Source: Acidimicrobiia bacterium (lineage in GTDB: Bacteria; Actinomycetota; Acidimicrobiia; Acidimicrobiales; Poriferisodalaceae). Taken from it: a stretch of DNA of 64,000 nt. This document shows, one piece after another, positions 9,209 through 18,615 of the stretch. Within the stretch, counting starts at the first letter, position 1; the number at the start of each line of letters is the position of its first letter. The notes under the pieces were generated by a model that was given only the letters and a program-made list of their open reading frames with translations, had not been told where the DNA came from and did not search any database. The position numbers and the translations under genes are program-made. The stretch is taken from assembly GCA_022820925.1 (NCBI GenBank), contig JAJEEO010000007.1, positions 149,279 through 213,278 of the forward strand. Direction: 5' to 3'.

Positions 9209-9976
9209 TCAGCGGCTGGCGTGCTCGATCAGCCAGTCGAAGCAGGGATCCGACAGTGCGCCGGTCATCAGCTCGGGATGCCATTGCACGGCGACGACGG
9301 GCAGATCAACATGCTCGAACCCCTCGATGATGCCGTCGGGGGAGTGGGCGGTGGCGACGTAACCCTCGCCGAGCCGGTCGGCGGCTTGGTGGTGCAGCGA
9401 GTTCACGGCCAGCTCGGGTCCGTACATCCGGCGCAGCTCGCTGCCGGGGGCAGTGGTGACGAGGTGGGGCGTGGCATCAGCGGGTACGTCGGTGCGTGCG
9501 TGGTCCGGCAGGTCGAGGTGCAGCGTGCCGCCGGCAGCAATCGTCAACAGCTGTGCACCTCGGCAGATGCCCAGCACCGGATGATCGGCGGCGAGGGAAG
9601 CGTCGAGCATCGCCAGCTCGAATGCGTCGCGCAGCGGGATCTCCTCGCCTCCATTCAGCGCATCGGCAGGGGTGTCGAACGCGCTGCCGGGGATGCCGGC
9701 CGAGGGGTCGATTGATCCGGGTTCCAGCCGGTCGGCGTACAGGCACGTGGCGATGTCCTCGCCTCCGGTGAGCAGCAGGCCGTCGAGGTGCGCCGCCAGC
9801 TCCTCCGGATCGGCGTCGAGCGGCAGGAACACGGGAATGCCGCCGGCTGCTGCCACGTCTCGGGCGTACGCGCTGATGTAGATGTCGACGTCGATCTCGG
9901 CGAAGACCGGCGGGAAGCCGCCGATGCGTGAGCCCTTGCGTCGTCGGCCCACGACTCCGATCAGCGGTTTCGGCAC
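9209..9976 (-). CDS. gamma-glutamyl-gamma-aminobutyrate hydrolase family (peptidase C26, PuuD-like)
   Basis: GLLLTGGEDI, PVLGICRGAQLL (nucleophile Cys), VAVQWHPE motifs; GTG start at 9976. Confidence 0.88.
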   Translation of the reverse strand: MPKPLIGVVGRRRKGSRIGGFPPVFAEIDVDIYISAYARDVAAAGGIPVFLPLDADPEELAAHLDGLLLTGGEDIATCLYADRLEPGSIDPSAGIPGSAFDTPADALNGGEEIPLRDAFELAMLDASLAADHPVLGICRGAQLLTIAAGGTLHLDLPDHARTDVPADATPHLVTTAPGSELRRMYGPELAVNSLHHQAADRLGEGYVATAHSPDGIIEGFEHVDLPVVAVQWHPELMTGALSDPCFDWLIEHASR

Positions 9977-9984
9977 CCGACCAC

Positions 9985-10002
9985 CCTAGGTGGGCACCTA
10001 GG
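9985..10002. promoter_or_regulatory. palindrome overlapping the candidate -10 of the C26 peptidase
   Basis: CCTAGGTG-GG-CACCTAGG; minus-strand TAGGGT (9988..9983) is at -12 to -7 of the GTG start. Confidence 0.5.
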
Positions 10003-10119
10003 GGCGTCCTCTGCTGATCGACGGGCAGGTGTACGCAAGTACCGTCGGATCCGTGGTGGCACAGTGCTCAGATCGGCGGACCGCCGTGCGCCGGGGCACG
10101 GCACCTGAACGGTCGCGTT

Positions 10120-11808
10120 GTGCCTGCTGAGCGCAGCGACGGTGTGGTGGTCGTGCCCTTGGAGACTCTGGACAGCGGACCGGCGGCTGGCGGGGACCCG
10201 CCCCCTGCCGGCCGATCCCAGAGGCGTTGGTGGCTTGCGGCAGCGGTCGTTGTTCTGCTCGTTGCCGCTGTGGCGGTCGGATCTCAGTTGGGTTCAGATA
10301 CGTCCAGCGACGACGCCGAGACGGCCGACGACGTTTCGGAACCGGACGCCGACGGAGCGTCGCCTGATCAAGCAGACATGGCGGAAGTGCCGGCCGCGGA
10401 TTCGGTGCCAGCATCCCAACCCGATCCCGACCCCGCAGACAACGAACCGGCAGATCCAGGTACGGGTGGGGAACTGTCAGAGGCGTTCGGCGAGCCCGAG
10501 CACCCGGTGTCCGGTGTCGAGCCCTACATCCCGAGCCGAGTGCGGCCCGCCGATCTCGGCCCGCCTGCGGAGGTGTGCCTGGGAACGCTGCCCGCCTATC
10601 GCATCCAGCTTCCGCTGCGATTCGCGAGCAGCAAGCCCGACGCCATCGATCACGTGTCGTGGTCGCCGGACTGCCGGCGCATGGTGTTCCGGGTCGGCGC
10701 CGCGTTGTGGACAGCCGACGGCGACGGCACCGGGGACATGCCGTTCCTGACGGCACAGCACGGGCTCAGCGATCCGGCATGGTCGCCCGACGGCGAGTGG
10801 ATCGCGTTCTCCCAAGACGCAATTGTCGAGGCGGAACGGACAAGTCACATTCTCATCGTCCGGCCCGATGCGCTCGGCCTCACCCAGATCACCGATGGTG
10901 TGGTGCTTGACCGCGACCCGGCCTGGTCACCTGACGGCGAGCGGCTGGTGTTCTCCCGGCGGGCACGGGTGTCGGGGGACGATGGTGACGGCGAGTTCGA
11001 CCACTACATCGTCGCAGTGGACATCGCGACCGGCGACGAGCAGGTGCTTGCTTCCGGCGTCGGGCCCGACTCGCGACCGTCGTGGTCGCCCGACGGCGAG
11101 CTGCTCACCTATGGCTCGGGCATCACGCTGACGGCGCTGCGCTTGCGAGACGGCTCGGCGCGGGTCATGCTGGCCGATGCGGCCGGGCAGGGTGCAGCGT
11201 GGTCGCCCGATGGCTCACGGGTCGCAGCGTTCCGCCACTGGCACGACGACCGGACGATGATCGTGGTCAGCGACCTGCCGGGGCTGTATCCGGGCGACGA
11301 GCACGTGATCGAAGTGGAGGGACTCAAGCCCTTCTCGCCGAGTGCGGCGCCGAGTTTGCAGTGGAGCGCTGACAGCCGACGCGTCTTCTTCTACGCCGCG
11401 AACCCGCCCGGCAGCCACTGGGCGTACTCGATCGTGGTGCCTGAACCGGCGCGCCCGCCCGAGTACTGGGCAGCGCTGGTCACCGTCGAGGACATGCTGG
11501 GAGAAGCCGGGTACAGCGAGGTCAGCGCACAGCACTCAGTCGACGTCGAAGCTGAGTTCGTGGTGAGGGGCCGCACCGCCACGACGACGGTCGAGGCATG
11601 GGTCGCATTCGAACGCACCGAACCACGAGGCTTCTTCGACGCCATCGACAACCCCCACTCAGACATGCCCGCCATCACTCGCGGCGATGACCACAACGGC
11701 GTCTGGTTCACCTGCAACAACCTCTACGGCGAAGTGCTCGCCCGGTCGCTGCAACAGGCCGACGCCCTGGCCACCACCCTGAAACCAGCCCTCTGCCCCG
11801 CCAGTTAG
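10120..11808 (+). CDS. membrane-anchored TolB/PD40-type beta-propeller protein
   Basis: N-terminal RRWWLAAAVVVLLVAAVAVG helix, acidic linker, then repeated (A/S)WSPDGE/SWSPDG motifs. Confidence 0.8.
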   Translation: MPAERSDGVVVVPLETLDSGPAAGGDPPPAGRSQRRWWLAAAVVVLLVAAVAVGSQLGSDTSSDDAETADDVSEPDADGASPDQADMAEVPAADSVPASQPDPDPADNEPADPGTGGELSEAFGEPEHPVSGVEPYIPSRVRPADLGPPAEVCLGTLPAYRIQLPLRFASSKPDAIDHVSWSPDCRRMVFRVGAALWTADGDGTGDMPFLTAQHGLSDPAWSPDGEWIAFSQDAIVEAERTSHILIVRPDALGLTQITDGVVLDRDPAWSPDGERLVFSRRARVSGDDGDGEFDHYIVAVDIATGDEQVLASGVGPDSRPSWSPDGELLTYGSGITLTALRLRDGSARVMLADAAGQGAAWSPDGSRVAAFRHWHDDRTMIVVSDLPGLYPGDEHVIEVEGLKPFSPSAAPSLQWSADSRRVFFYAANPPGSHWAYSIVVPEPARPPEYWAALVTVEDMLGEAGYSEVSAQHSVDVEAEFVVRGRTATTTVEAWVAFERTEPRGFFDAIDNPHSDMPAITRGDDHNGVWFTCNNLYGEVLARSLQQADALATTLKPALCPAS

Positions 11809-11944
11809 CGCAACGGGTCGCTGGGACCGGTCGCGGACGCCAGACTGCCGCGCCCTCGGCCCGGCCGGGTTGCCGACTGTTGGGGGTTGCGGCGCGGTAT
11901 ACCCGAGGTTGCTGGCATTTGGACTGACAGGGGCCGCTGCGCGC

Positions 11945-12952
11945 ATGACGAACCGATTTGTTGCCGTTGTGGCGTTCTCGGCGCTTGTGCTGTCGGCGCT
12001 GTCGCTGTTCGTCGCGTTGGGTGCAGTAGACGACGAGACACCGGCGGCATCAACGGCTCCGGCGGAGACCCCGGTTCGGACTGATGCCGACGACGGCCGC
12101 GATGCGGAAGTGCCCACAGCGACCGAAGCCACTGGCGCGGTCTCCACCACTCCAGCAACCGCGCCGCTGGTGACGGCAGCCCCGGCGGTGACCGCCGCCG
12201 AACCCGCCTGGCCGACCGCTTCGACCGTGCCTGACGACTCGTTGCCGGGCACGCCGGCAGCGTTCGGCCCAGCGAAGGGCACTCGGCTCGGCGTCATCGG
12301 CGTCAACCACGACGATTGGCTCAACCTGCGCGAGGTGCCCAACGGGACCGTCGTGGCGACCCTGTTGATCCGCATCGGCAACTCTGCGGCGGAAGGCCCG
12401 TCGCTGCTGGTGCAGGAGCCCGACGCCGTGGGCCACGTCGCAACGCTCGACATAGCGGGGCTGATCGCGACCGGTCGTACACGCGATCTGGCGACGTCCA
12501 CCTGGCACGAGATCCAAGCCGGTCCGGTAGTCGGCTGGGCGAGCAGCAACTTCCTGGCGCCGCTGGCACCGCAGGCGGCGCGAGACGTCACCGAACAGGT
12601 CGTCGACGCTGCGGGAGAGGTGCTCGAGACCGACACGCTGACCGAGCTCGCCGGCCTCGTCGTCGCCCAGTTCGCATCCACCGCCGACCCGCAGTCGCGC
12701 GTCCGGACCGTCGCGCCGCCCAGCGTGTTCGAAGGCGTGGCGGAGGTGACGATCGACGTCGTCGGGCAGCCGGACGATTCGGTGCGCGGCTTCCGGCTGG
12801 CCATCGCCGCGGACGCCGCCGGTGACTGGTCGGCTGCTGCGGCTGACGGAGACATCGCGGCCGACGCGGGGCCGTACACCCTGCGCAGCGTCTCGGTCAC
12901 GCCGCTGTGCTACAGCCATCGGGGCGTCAGCGACGACGGCCGCTGCAACTGA
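11945..12952 (+). CDS. secreted/anchored protein with SH3b-like segment
   Basis: MTNRFVAVVAFSALVLSALSLFVALG signal/anchor, low-complexity linker, then WLNLREVPNGTVVATL...VVGWASSNFLAP. Confidence 0.6.
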   Translation: MTNRFVAVVAFSALVLSALSLFVALGAVDDETPAASTAPAETPVRTDADDGRDAEVPTATEATGAVSTTPATAPLVTAAPAVTAAEPAWPTASTVPDDSLPGTPAAFGPAKGTRLGVIGVNHDDWLNLREVPNGTVVATLLIRIGNSAAEGPSLLVQEPDAVGHVATLDIAGLIATGRTRDLATSTWHEIQAGPVVGWASSNFLAPLAPQAARDVTEQVVDAAGEVLETDTLTELAGLVVAQFASTADPQSRVRTVAPPSVFEGVAEVTIDVVGQPDDSVRGFRLAIAADAAGDWSAAAADGDIAADAGPYTLRSVSVTPLCYSHRGVSDDGRCN

Positions 12953-13025
12953 CGCCGGGGCGCGGCGCAGGCCGTGGGAGAATCGGGCCGCGCCGCCAGC
13001 ACGGCGGGATCTCGGGGGTGCCGCG

Positions 13026-13463
13026 ATGAGTGATTCGGCCGGGACTGCAGCGGGGCCAGAGGCCTCGGGTCACTGCCTGTGCGGCGCCGTGCGCTACGAG
13101 GTGCACGGACCGATCCGGCAGGTGTGGAACTGCCACTGCTGGCGATGCCGGCGCTGGACAGGCCACTTCATGGCGGCGTCGGGATGCAGGCGCGCCGATC
13201 TGCGGCTGATCTCGGATGCCTCCCTGGCGTGGCACCACCCGGCCGACGATCCCAACGTGGCCTATGGCTTCTGCAGCGAGTGCGGCGGGTCGCTCTTCTG
13301 GAAGGTGATCGAGGGCCCGGCGGATCAGACCGACGACATCGCCATCTGCGCTGGCACGCTCGACCTGCCCTCGGGGCTGCGCACCGAGCGGGCGCTATTC
13401 GTCGACGACGCTGCCGACTATCACGTGCTCGACTCCGCAGTGCCCGGCTGGAGCCGCGAGTAA
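13026..13463 (+). CDS. GFA family (CENP-V/GFA domain) protein
   Basis: GHCLCGAVRYEVHGP, NCHCWRCRRWTG, FCSECGGSLFW Cys motifs. Confidence 0.9.
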   Translation: MSDSAGTAAGPEASGHCLCGAVRYEVHGPIRQVWNCHCWRCRRWTGHFMAASGCRRADLRLISDASLAWHHPADDPNVAYGFCSECGGSLFWKVIEGPADQTDDIAICAGTLDLPSGLRTERALFVDDAADYHVLDSAVPGWSRE

Positions 13464-13559
13464 GCGGGCGGCGGACGATCCTGCGAAGCCGTAGACGACG
13501 CCGTCGATCTCGCCTGGCTCAGCGCTCAATCCCTCCGGCCCGAAGCCGGCCACGGTTCT

Positions 13560-14279
13560 TCAAGGATCAACGGCGGCCCTCGACGCGTCGAGCCGGGAGT
13601 CGGGCGTGCGGTGGGCGAGATTCGCGACGGCAGTGGGCGTGGGGATGCCCTCGGTGAGATCGGCGGCGGGGGTGGGCAGCTCGAAGCGTGTCGTCAGCGG
13701 TACCACGCCCGCCCACCAGTTGCCGGCCATGTCCTCGGCGTCGTCGACGGGGTCGCCGGCGCGGACCTTGGCCGACGCCTCGGCCAGCGGCAGCTCCAGC
13801 ACCAGCGTTGCTCGCAGGTCCTCGGCACTTGGCGGTCGGGAGGCGTCCCAGTTGGCCACGATGTGGTCGGTCACCAGCTTGAGGGCCCGTTCCTTGGCAG
13901 CGGCGTCGGTGATCCGGCGGGCGAGGCCGCGCACCACCACGCAGCGGAAGTTCATCGAGTTGTGGAACGGTGTGCGGGCCATCACCAGACCGTCGAGGTG
14001 CGTGACGGTCACGCAGATCTCGGTCCCCTCGCCCGAATTCAGCAGGTGGTTGGCCAGCGCACCGTGCAGGTAGAGGTTCTCGTCGTCGCGGCCGTAGGCC
14101 ATCGGCAGCACCAGCGGCCCGTCGGGCGTGTCCACGCCGACATGGGCGATGAGTCCGGCGTCCAGGATCTCCCGCACGTCGTCGCTGCCGTAACGGCCCC
14201 GCTCGGCCATCCGCCGCAATCGCGTTCGGTCCGACGGTGCCTGCGAACTGTTCTGTGATGTCTCCGTTGCTGTGCTCAC
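13560..14279 (-). CDS. pyridoxamine 5'-phosphate oxidase family / flavin-nucleotide-binding protein
   Basis: RYGSDDVREILDAGLIAHVGVDTPDGPLVLPMAYGRDDENLYLHGA...MNFRCVVVRGLARR; GTG at 14279 has TACCGT at -12 to -7. Confidence 0.8.
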   Translation of the reverse strand: MSTATETSQNSSQAPSDRTRLRRMAERGRYGSDDVREILDAGLIAHVGVDTPDGPLVLPMAYGRDDENLYLHGALANHLLNSGEGTEICVTVTHLDGLVMARTPFHNSMNFRCVVVRGLARRITDAAAKERALKLVTDHIVANWDASRPPSAEDLRATLVLELPLAEASAKVRAGDPVDDAEDMAGNWWAGVVPLTTRFELPTPAADLTEGIPTPTAVANLAHRTPDSRLDASRAAVDP

Positions 14280-14364
14280 GCCCGCACGGTACGCCGAACG
14301 ACACGGCACATCACGCTGATTTTGCGAACCTGCGGCGAAGCGGCGTGACTGGCGCCGGCGGCGA

Positions 14365-15282
14365 TCAGTCGAGCAAATCGTCCTCGCGGACACGGCGACG
14401 CTCGGCTTCCTCATGCTCGGGCAGGATCCGTCCGAAGAGCTGCCGGGTGCGCACGACCCGTCCGATCACGCCCGGCTGATGGGTGTAGGCGAAGATGGCG
14501 GCGTGGCGGGGCTGCGACGCCGCCGCCACCCGGGTCACGCGGTGCAGCGAGTAGCGCCCGCGGAAGATCTGCAAGTCGCCTGGTTGCAGATCAAGGGTGT
14601 GCACGCCTTCGCGGCCGCCCCGAAGCAGGTTCCCGACCGCCTCGAAGCCCTCGTCGTCGGCGGACCGCACTGCAGGCGCGTACTCGAACAGTCCGCCATC
14701 GTCGGCCGGCTGCACCAGCACGGTCACGGCGAAGTCGTTGGTGTCGAAGTGCCACGGGAACTGCTGACCCGGATCCAAGATGTTGGCCGTCAATCCCGCC
14801 AGCGGATCGTCGTAGCAATGCAGTTCGTCGATCTCGAGGCAATCGGCAAGCAGGCGGCACACCGAAGGGGCTCGAAACAGCGTGTCCATCGCGCAGACCG
14901 CCGGCCAGGCGTCTCCGGGGATGAAGCCGCTCGAACGCTCGGTGAAGGTGTTCACCGCATGGTCGTCGCTGAAATCGGGATTGACTTCGGTGTGGAAGTA
15001 CGGGTTGATGACCTGCGACGAGAAGTGCGTTCTCGGCTTCGCAGCAGTGATCTCGTCGTTGAGCAGGCGCACCGCAGCCGGGGTGACGAATTCCTTCAGC
15101 AGCGCGCAGCCGTCCGAGCGCAGACCCATGCGAGCTGTCTCGACTGCTCGCCAGTAGGCAGCGTGGCGCGCATCGCCCGGGTGCAGGTCTCGCCCACTCA
15201 GCGGGTAGCGCTCGGAGTCGACGAGGCCGTCCACGGTGATCGGCTCGTCAGAACGGGGCGGGCTCTCGCTGGTCATGCTCAT
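14365..15282 (-). CDS. 2-oxoglutarate/Fe(II)-dependent dioxygenase family protein
   Basis: FPWHFDTNDFAVTVLVQP (HxD) ... LQIFRGRYSLHRVTRV (distal His) facial-triad pattern. Confidence 0.75.
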   Translation of the reverse strand: MSMTSESPPRSDEPITVDGLVDSERYPLSGRDLHPGDARHAAYWRAVETARMGLRSDGCALLKEFVTPAAVRLLNDEITAAKPRTHFSSQVINPYFHTEVNPDFSDDHAVNTFTERSSGFIPGDAWPAVCAMDTLFRAPSVCRLLADCLEIDELHCYDDPLAGLTANILDPGQQFPWHFDTNDFAVTVLVQPADDGGLFEYAPAVRSADDEGFEAVGNLLRGGREGVHTLDLQPGDLQIFRGRYSLHRVTRVAAASQPRHAAIFAYTHQPGVIGRVVRTRQLFGRILPEHEEAERRRVREDDLLD

Positions 15283-15286
15283 CTCG

Positions 15287-16195
15287 CTACGCCTCCCAGT
15301 GCGGGACCCAGTCGCCGTCGAGCCGCAGCGACAGGTCCGCGTCGTCTTCGATGCGGCGCGCCACGCTCAGTTCGGGTGCGTCCATCCCGTAGCGCTCGGC
15401 TGCTCGCTCGAAGGCGCGCCGCGCCGCTGCGGTCATCGGCAGGTCAGCCCCGACGGTGGTCTCCAGCTCGGCCACCAGCGCGAGATCCTTCACGCACAAT
15501 TCCAGTGAGAACGACGGGTCGTAGTGCCCGGCGAAGATGCTGGGCGCGTCATGGCGGGCCACGAAGCTGTCGCCCACGCTGGCCTTGATGGCCTCCCAGA
15601 GGTCGCCAAGTTCGACGCCGTTGCGCACCCCGACGGCGAGGCCTTCTGCCAGTGCAGCGGCGCCGACGAACCACAACTGGTTGGTCACCAGTTTCGTCAC
15701 GCAGCCCGTGCCAAGCTCGCCGCAACCGATCACGCGCCCGAGTCGTTCCAGCACCGGGCGCACACGCTCGACTGCTTCGGGCTCGCCGCCTGCGAAGAGG
15801 GTCAGCGTGCCGTTGCGGGCCCCGTCCACGGCGCCCGTGACCGGCGAGTCCATCACCGCGACTCCCTCAGGAGCCTCGCCCGCCAGCCGCCGGATCAGCT
15901 CGGGGCGGCTGGTGGTGAGGTCGACCCACGTCGATCCTGGCGGCAGCGCCGCGAGCGCACCGGCGTCGCACATCACCGCCTCGACATGGGACGGCGCGGG
16001 AAGCGACGTCAACAGCACATCCACGCCAGCAGCTGCGTCGGCGGCCGATCCCGTGGCGGCAGCACCAGCACCTACGGCAGCCTCGAGCGCGTCGGGGTTC
16101 ACGTCGAAGGCCTTGACCGGGTGGCCGGCACCCGACAGGCGAGCGCACATCGGCCCGCCCATCGTGCCCAATCCGATGAATCCGACCGTCTCCAT
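15287..16195 (-). CDS. NAD(P)-dependent oxidoreductase, 3-hydroxyisobutyrate dehydrogenase family
   Basis: METVGFIGLGTMGGPMCARLSGAGHPVKAFDVN, VMDSPVTGAVDGARNGTLTLFAGG; GAGGA RBS before ATG 16195. Confidence 0.9.
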   Translation of the reverse strand: METVGFIGLGTMGGPMCARLSGAGHPVKAFDVNPDALEAAVGAGAAATGSAADAAAGVDVLLTSLPAPSHVEAVMCDAGALAALPPGSTWVDLTTSRPELIRRLAGEAPEGVAVMDSPVTGAVDGARNGTLTLFAGGEPEAVERVRPVLERLGRVIGCGELGTGCVTKLVTNQLWFVGAAALAEGLAVGVRNGVELGDLWEAIKASVGDSFVARHDAPSIFAGHYDPSFSLELCVKDLALVAELETTVGADLPMTAAARRAFERAAERYGMDAPELSVARRIEDDADLSLRLDGDWVPHWEA

Positions 16196-16227
16196 CGCCG
16201 CCACATCCTCGCTGCCGCGCCTTGCTC

Positions 16228-16243
16228 CAAACACTAGTGTTTG
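16228..16243. promoter_or_regulatory. 16-bp perfect palindrome, TetR-type operator candidate
   Basis: CAAACACTAGTGTTTG between divergent starts 16195 (-) and 16339 (+). Confidence 0.65.
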
Positions 16244-16338
16244 TTCGGTTGCCGAGTGAGCCCCGTTGAGGCTCCCCGGAACGACCAGACACCCCCCCAC
16301 CTAGGATGACCGGCGGCCAGTCGACGAGGGGGAGTGCC

Positions 16339-17571
16339 ATGAAGTTCGGGATCTTCTACGAGCTGCAGCTGCCGAGGCCGTGGAACGACGACTCCGAGTT
16401 CGTCCTGTTCCAGCAGGCGCTCGACCAGATCGAGCTCGCCGACAAGCTCGGCTACGACTACGCATGGGAAGTCGAGCACCACTTTCTGGAGGAGTACAGC
16501 CACAGCTCGGCGCCCGAGGTGTTCCTGGCGGCGGCCAGCCAGCGCACCAAGAACATCCGGCTCGGGCACGGCATCGTGCAGCTGCCCACCAACCACCCCG
16601 CCCGCGTCGCCGAGCGGGTCTCCACGCTCGACATCGTCAGCGGCGGCCGGGTCGAGCTGGGCATCGGCGAGGGGTCCTCGGTGACCGAGCTGCACCCCTT
16701 CGACCGCCGATTCCGCGACAAGCGCGTCGTGTGGGAAGACGCCGTGCGCTGCCTCATGCCGATGTTCCAAGAGGTCAACCACAGCTACGACGGCGAGATC
16801 TTCAAGTTCCCCGCCCGAAACGTGGTGCCGAAGCCGTACCAGAAGCCGCACCCACCCCTGTGGGTGGCGTGCAGCCAGCTCGACACGATCGTCATGGCAG
16901 CCCAGCGAGGCATGGGCGCGCTGGGCTTCTCATTCGTGTCCGCCGACGCTGCCCGAGCCTGGGTGAACGCCTACTACAACAACTACCTCAACCACCTCGA
17001 CCTGCTGTGCGACTACCAGACCAACCCCGGCGTGGCAGTCGTGAGCCCGTTCATGTGCGCCGAGACCGACGAGGAGGCCCAGGCCAAGGCCGAGGGCTGG
17101 ACGTTCTTCCAGTTCTCGCTCGTCTTCTACAACTCCCACGGGCCGGTCGAGCCGGGCTCGGTCAACCTGTGGGACGAGTACCAGGAATGGAAGAAGTCGC
17201 CGAAGGGCCAGAAGGCCAGCAACAACGTCGGCCTCGTGGGCTCACCAGACACCATCCGCCGCAAGCTCGAGATGTACGAGGACGCCCACGTCGATCAGCT
17301 CATCCTGCTGAACCAGGCCGGCAAGAACACTCACGAGGACATCTGCTCCAGCCTCGAGCTGTTCGCCGCCGAGGTCATGCCGGAGTTCCACGAGCGCGAC
17401 GCCGAGCACCAGGACTGGAAGTCAGCAGTGCTGGCCGGCGACATCGTCCTCGACGACATCGACACCGACCTGTTCCAGGTGATCACCAACCAGACGCCGG
17501 TGGAGAAGCGCGAAGAGATCGAGCGCAAACAGCGCGAGGCCCGAGCCCGCCAAGCGGTCGGGCTCAGCTAG
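16339..17571 (+). CDS. LLM class flavin-dependent oxidoreductase
   Basis: MKFGIFYELQLPRPW...YDYAWEVEHHFLEEYSHSSAPEVFLAAASQRTKNIRLGHGI; GAGGGGGAG RBS; TAGGAT -10-like at 16302. Confidence 0.94.
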   Translation: MKFGIFYELQLPRPWNDDSEFVLFQQALDQIELADKLGYDYAWEVEHHFLEEYSHSSAPEVFLAAASQRTKNIRLGHGIVQLPTNHPARVAERVSTLDIVSGGRVELGIGEGSSVTELHPFDRRFRDKRVVWEDAVRCLMPMFQEVNHSYDGEIFKFPARNVVPKPYQKPHPPLWVACSQLDTIVMAAQRGMGALGFSFVSADAARAWVNAYYNNYLNHLDLLCDYQTNPGVAVVSPFMCAETDEEAQAKAEGWTFFQFSLVFYNSHGPVEPGSVNLWDEYQEWKKSPKGQKASNNVGLVGSPDTIRRKLEMYEDAHVDQLILLNQAGKNTHEDICSSLELFAAEVMPEFHERDAEHQDWKSAVLAGDIVLDDIDTDLFQVITNQTPVEKREEIERKQREARARQAVGLS

Positions 17572-17598
17572 CCGCCGGCTCAGCGACGGTGCTGGACC

Positions 17599-17617
17599 AA
17601 CCGCTGGCTCAGCGGTT
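17599..17617. terminator. hairpin spanning the stop codon of the haloalkane dehalogenase
   Basis: AACCGCTG-GCT-CAGCGGTT, 8-bp perfect arms; minus-strand stop (17609..17611) lies at the loop. Confidence 0.5.
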
Positions 17618-18487
17618 CTGGAGCCAGTCGGCGATCGCTTGGCCGATCTCGTCGGGGCTGTCTTCCTGGCAGAAGTGATTGCCCGCGACGGTCACCTCGG
17701 TCTGGTTCGGCCAGGTGCGGCAGTACTCGAGCTGCGGGCCGTTGAGAATCGCGCCCGGATCGGCGTTGACCAGCAGCTTCGGCACGTCTGAGCCCGACAG
17801 CCACTCGCCGTAGTCGGTCACGATCTGAGTGACGTCGGCCGGCTCGCCCTCGATCGGGATCTGGCGGGGCCACGTGAGGGTGGGACGCCGGTGTTCGGGC
17901 TCGACGAACGGGCGCCTGTACTCGTTCATTTCCTCGTCGGACAGCTTGCGTATGATCGATCCGGGCAGCACCGCTTCGACGAACAGGTTCTTGGTGATGA
18001 CCATCTCCTCGCCTGCGGGCGAGCGGAAGCCCTGGAAGATGCCGGCTGCCGCTTCAGGCCACTCCGCCCAGCTCATCGGCCGCACGATGGCCTCCATGTA
18101 GCAGAGGCCGCCGACACGATCGCGGTGCCGGTTGGCCCAGTCGAACCCGAGCGCCGATCCCCAGTCGTGGATCACGAACGTGATGTTGTCGCCGAGATCG
18201 AGCTGGTCGAGCAGCCCGTCGAGGTACTCGCGGTGCTCGACGAAGCGGTACGAGTCGGGTCCGGTGTCGTCGAGCTTGTCCGAGTCGCCCTGGCCGATCA
18301 GGTCCGGCACGATGCAGCGTGCGTGCGGCGAGACATGGGGCACGATGTTGCGCCACAGGTACGACGAGGTCGGGTTGCCGTGCAGGAACACCACCGCGTC
18401 GCCCGAGCCGGACTCGTGGTACGCCATGCGCTTGCCGTTGACGGTGGCGTAGGACTTGGACAGCGGTTCTGCAGAGATGGGGGCCAT
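17609..18487 (-). CDS. dhaA: haloalkane dehalogenase (LinB/DhaA type)
   Basis: [18 protein letters not shown] (halide-binding Asn), [18 protein letters not shown] (nucleophile Asp), [15 protein letters not shown] (catalytic Glu), [14 protein letters not shown] (catalytic His). Confidence 0.95.
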   Translation of the reverse strand: MAPISAEPLSKSYATVNGKRMAYHESGSGDAVVFLHGNPTSSYLWRNIVPHVSPHARCIVPDLIGQGDSDKLDDTGPDSYRFVEHREYLDGLLDQLDLGDNITFVIHDWGSALGFDWANRHRDRVGGLCYMEAIVRPMSWAEWPEAAAGIFQGFRSPAGEEMVITKNLFVEAVLPGSIIRKLSDEEMNEYRRPFVEPEHRRPTLTWPRQIPIEGEPADVTQIVTDYGEWLSGSDVPKLLVNADPGAILNGPQLEYCRTWPNQTEVTVAGNHFCQEDSPDEIGQAIADWLQNR

Positions 18488-18591
18488 CGGTGTTCCTCAG
18501 TGCTGTAGGGGTTCAGCCAGGTCGGCGCCTCATCATGCCCGCGCCGTCACGGCGATGCACAGACGCTGAAGCACGGCGCAGGGTCTGATGC

Positions 18592-18615
18592 TTCAGACGC
18601 CTAACGGCGTCTGAA
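18592..18615. terminator. hairpin spanning the stop codon of the YceI protein
   Basis: TTCAGACGCC-TAAC-GGCGTCTGAA, 10-bp perfect arms; minus-strand TAG stop at 18601..18603. Confidence 0.6.

Noticed and set aside
13464-13559. Possible decayed minus-strand gene fragment (VAGFGPEGLSAEPGEIDGVVYGFAGSS)
   Set aside because: Short, no start/RBS support, no family recognised.
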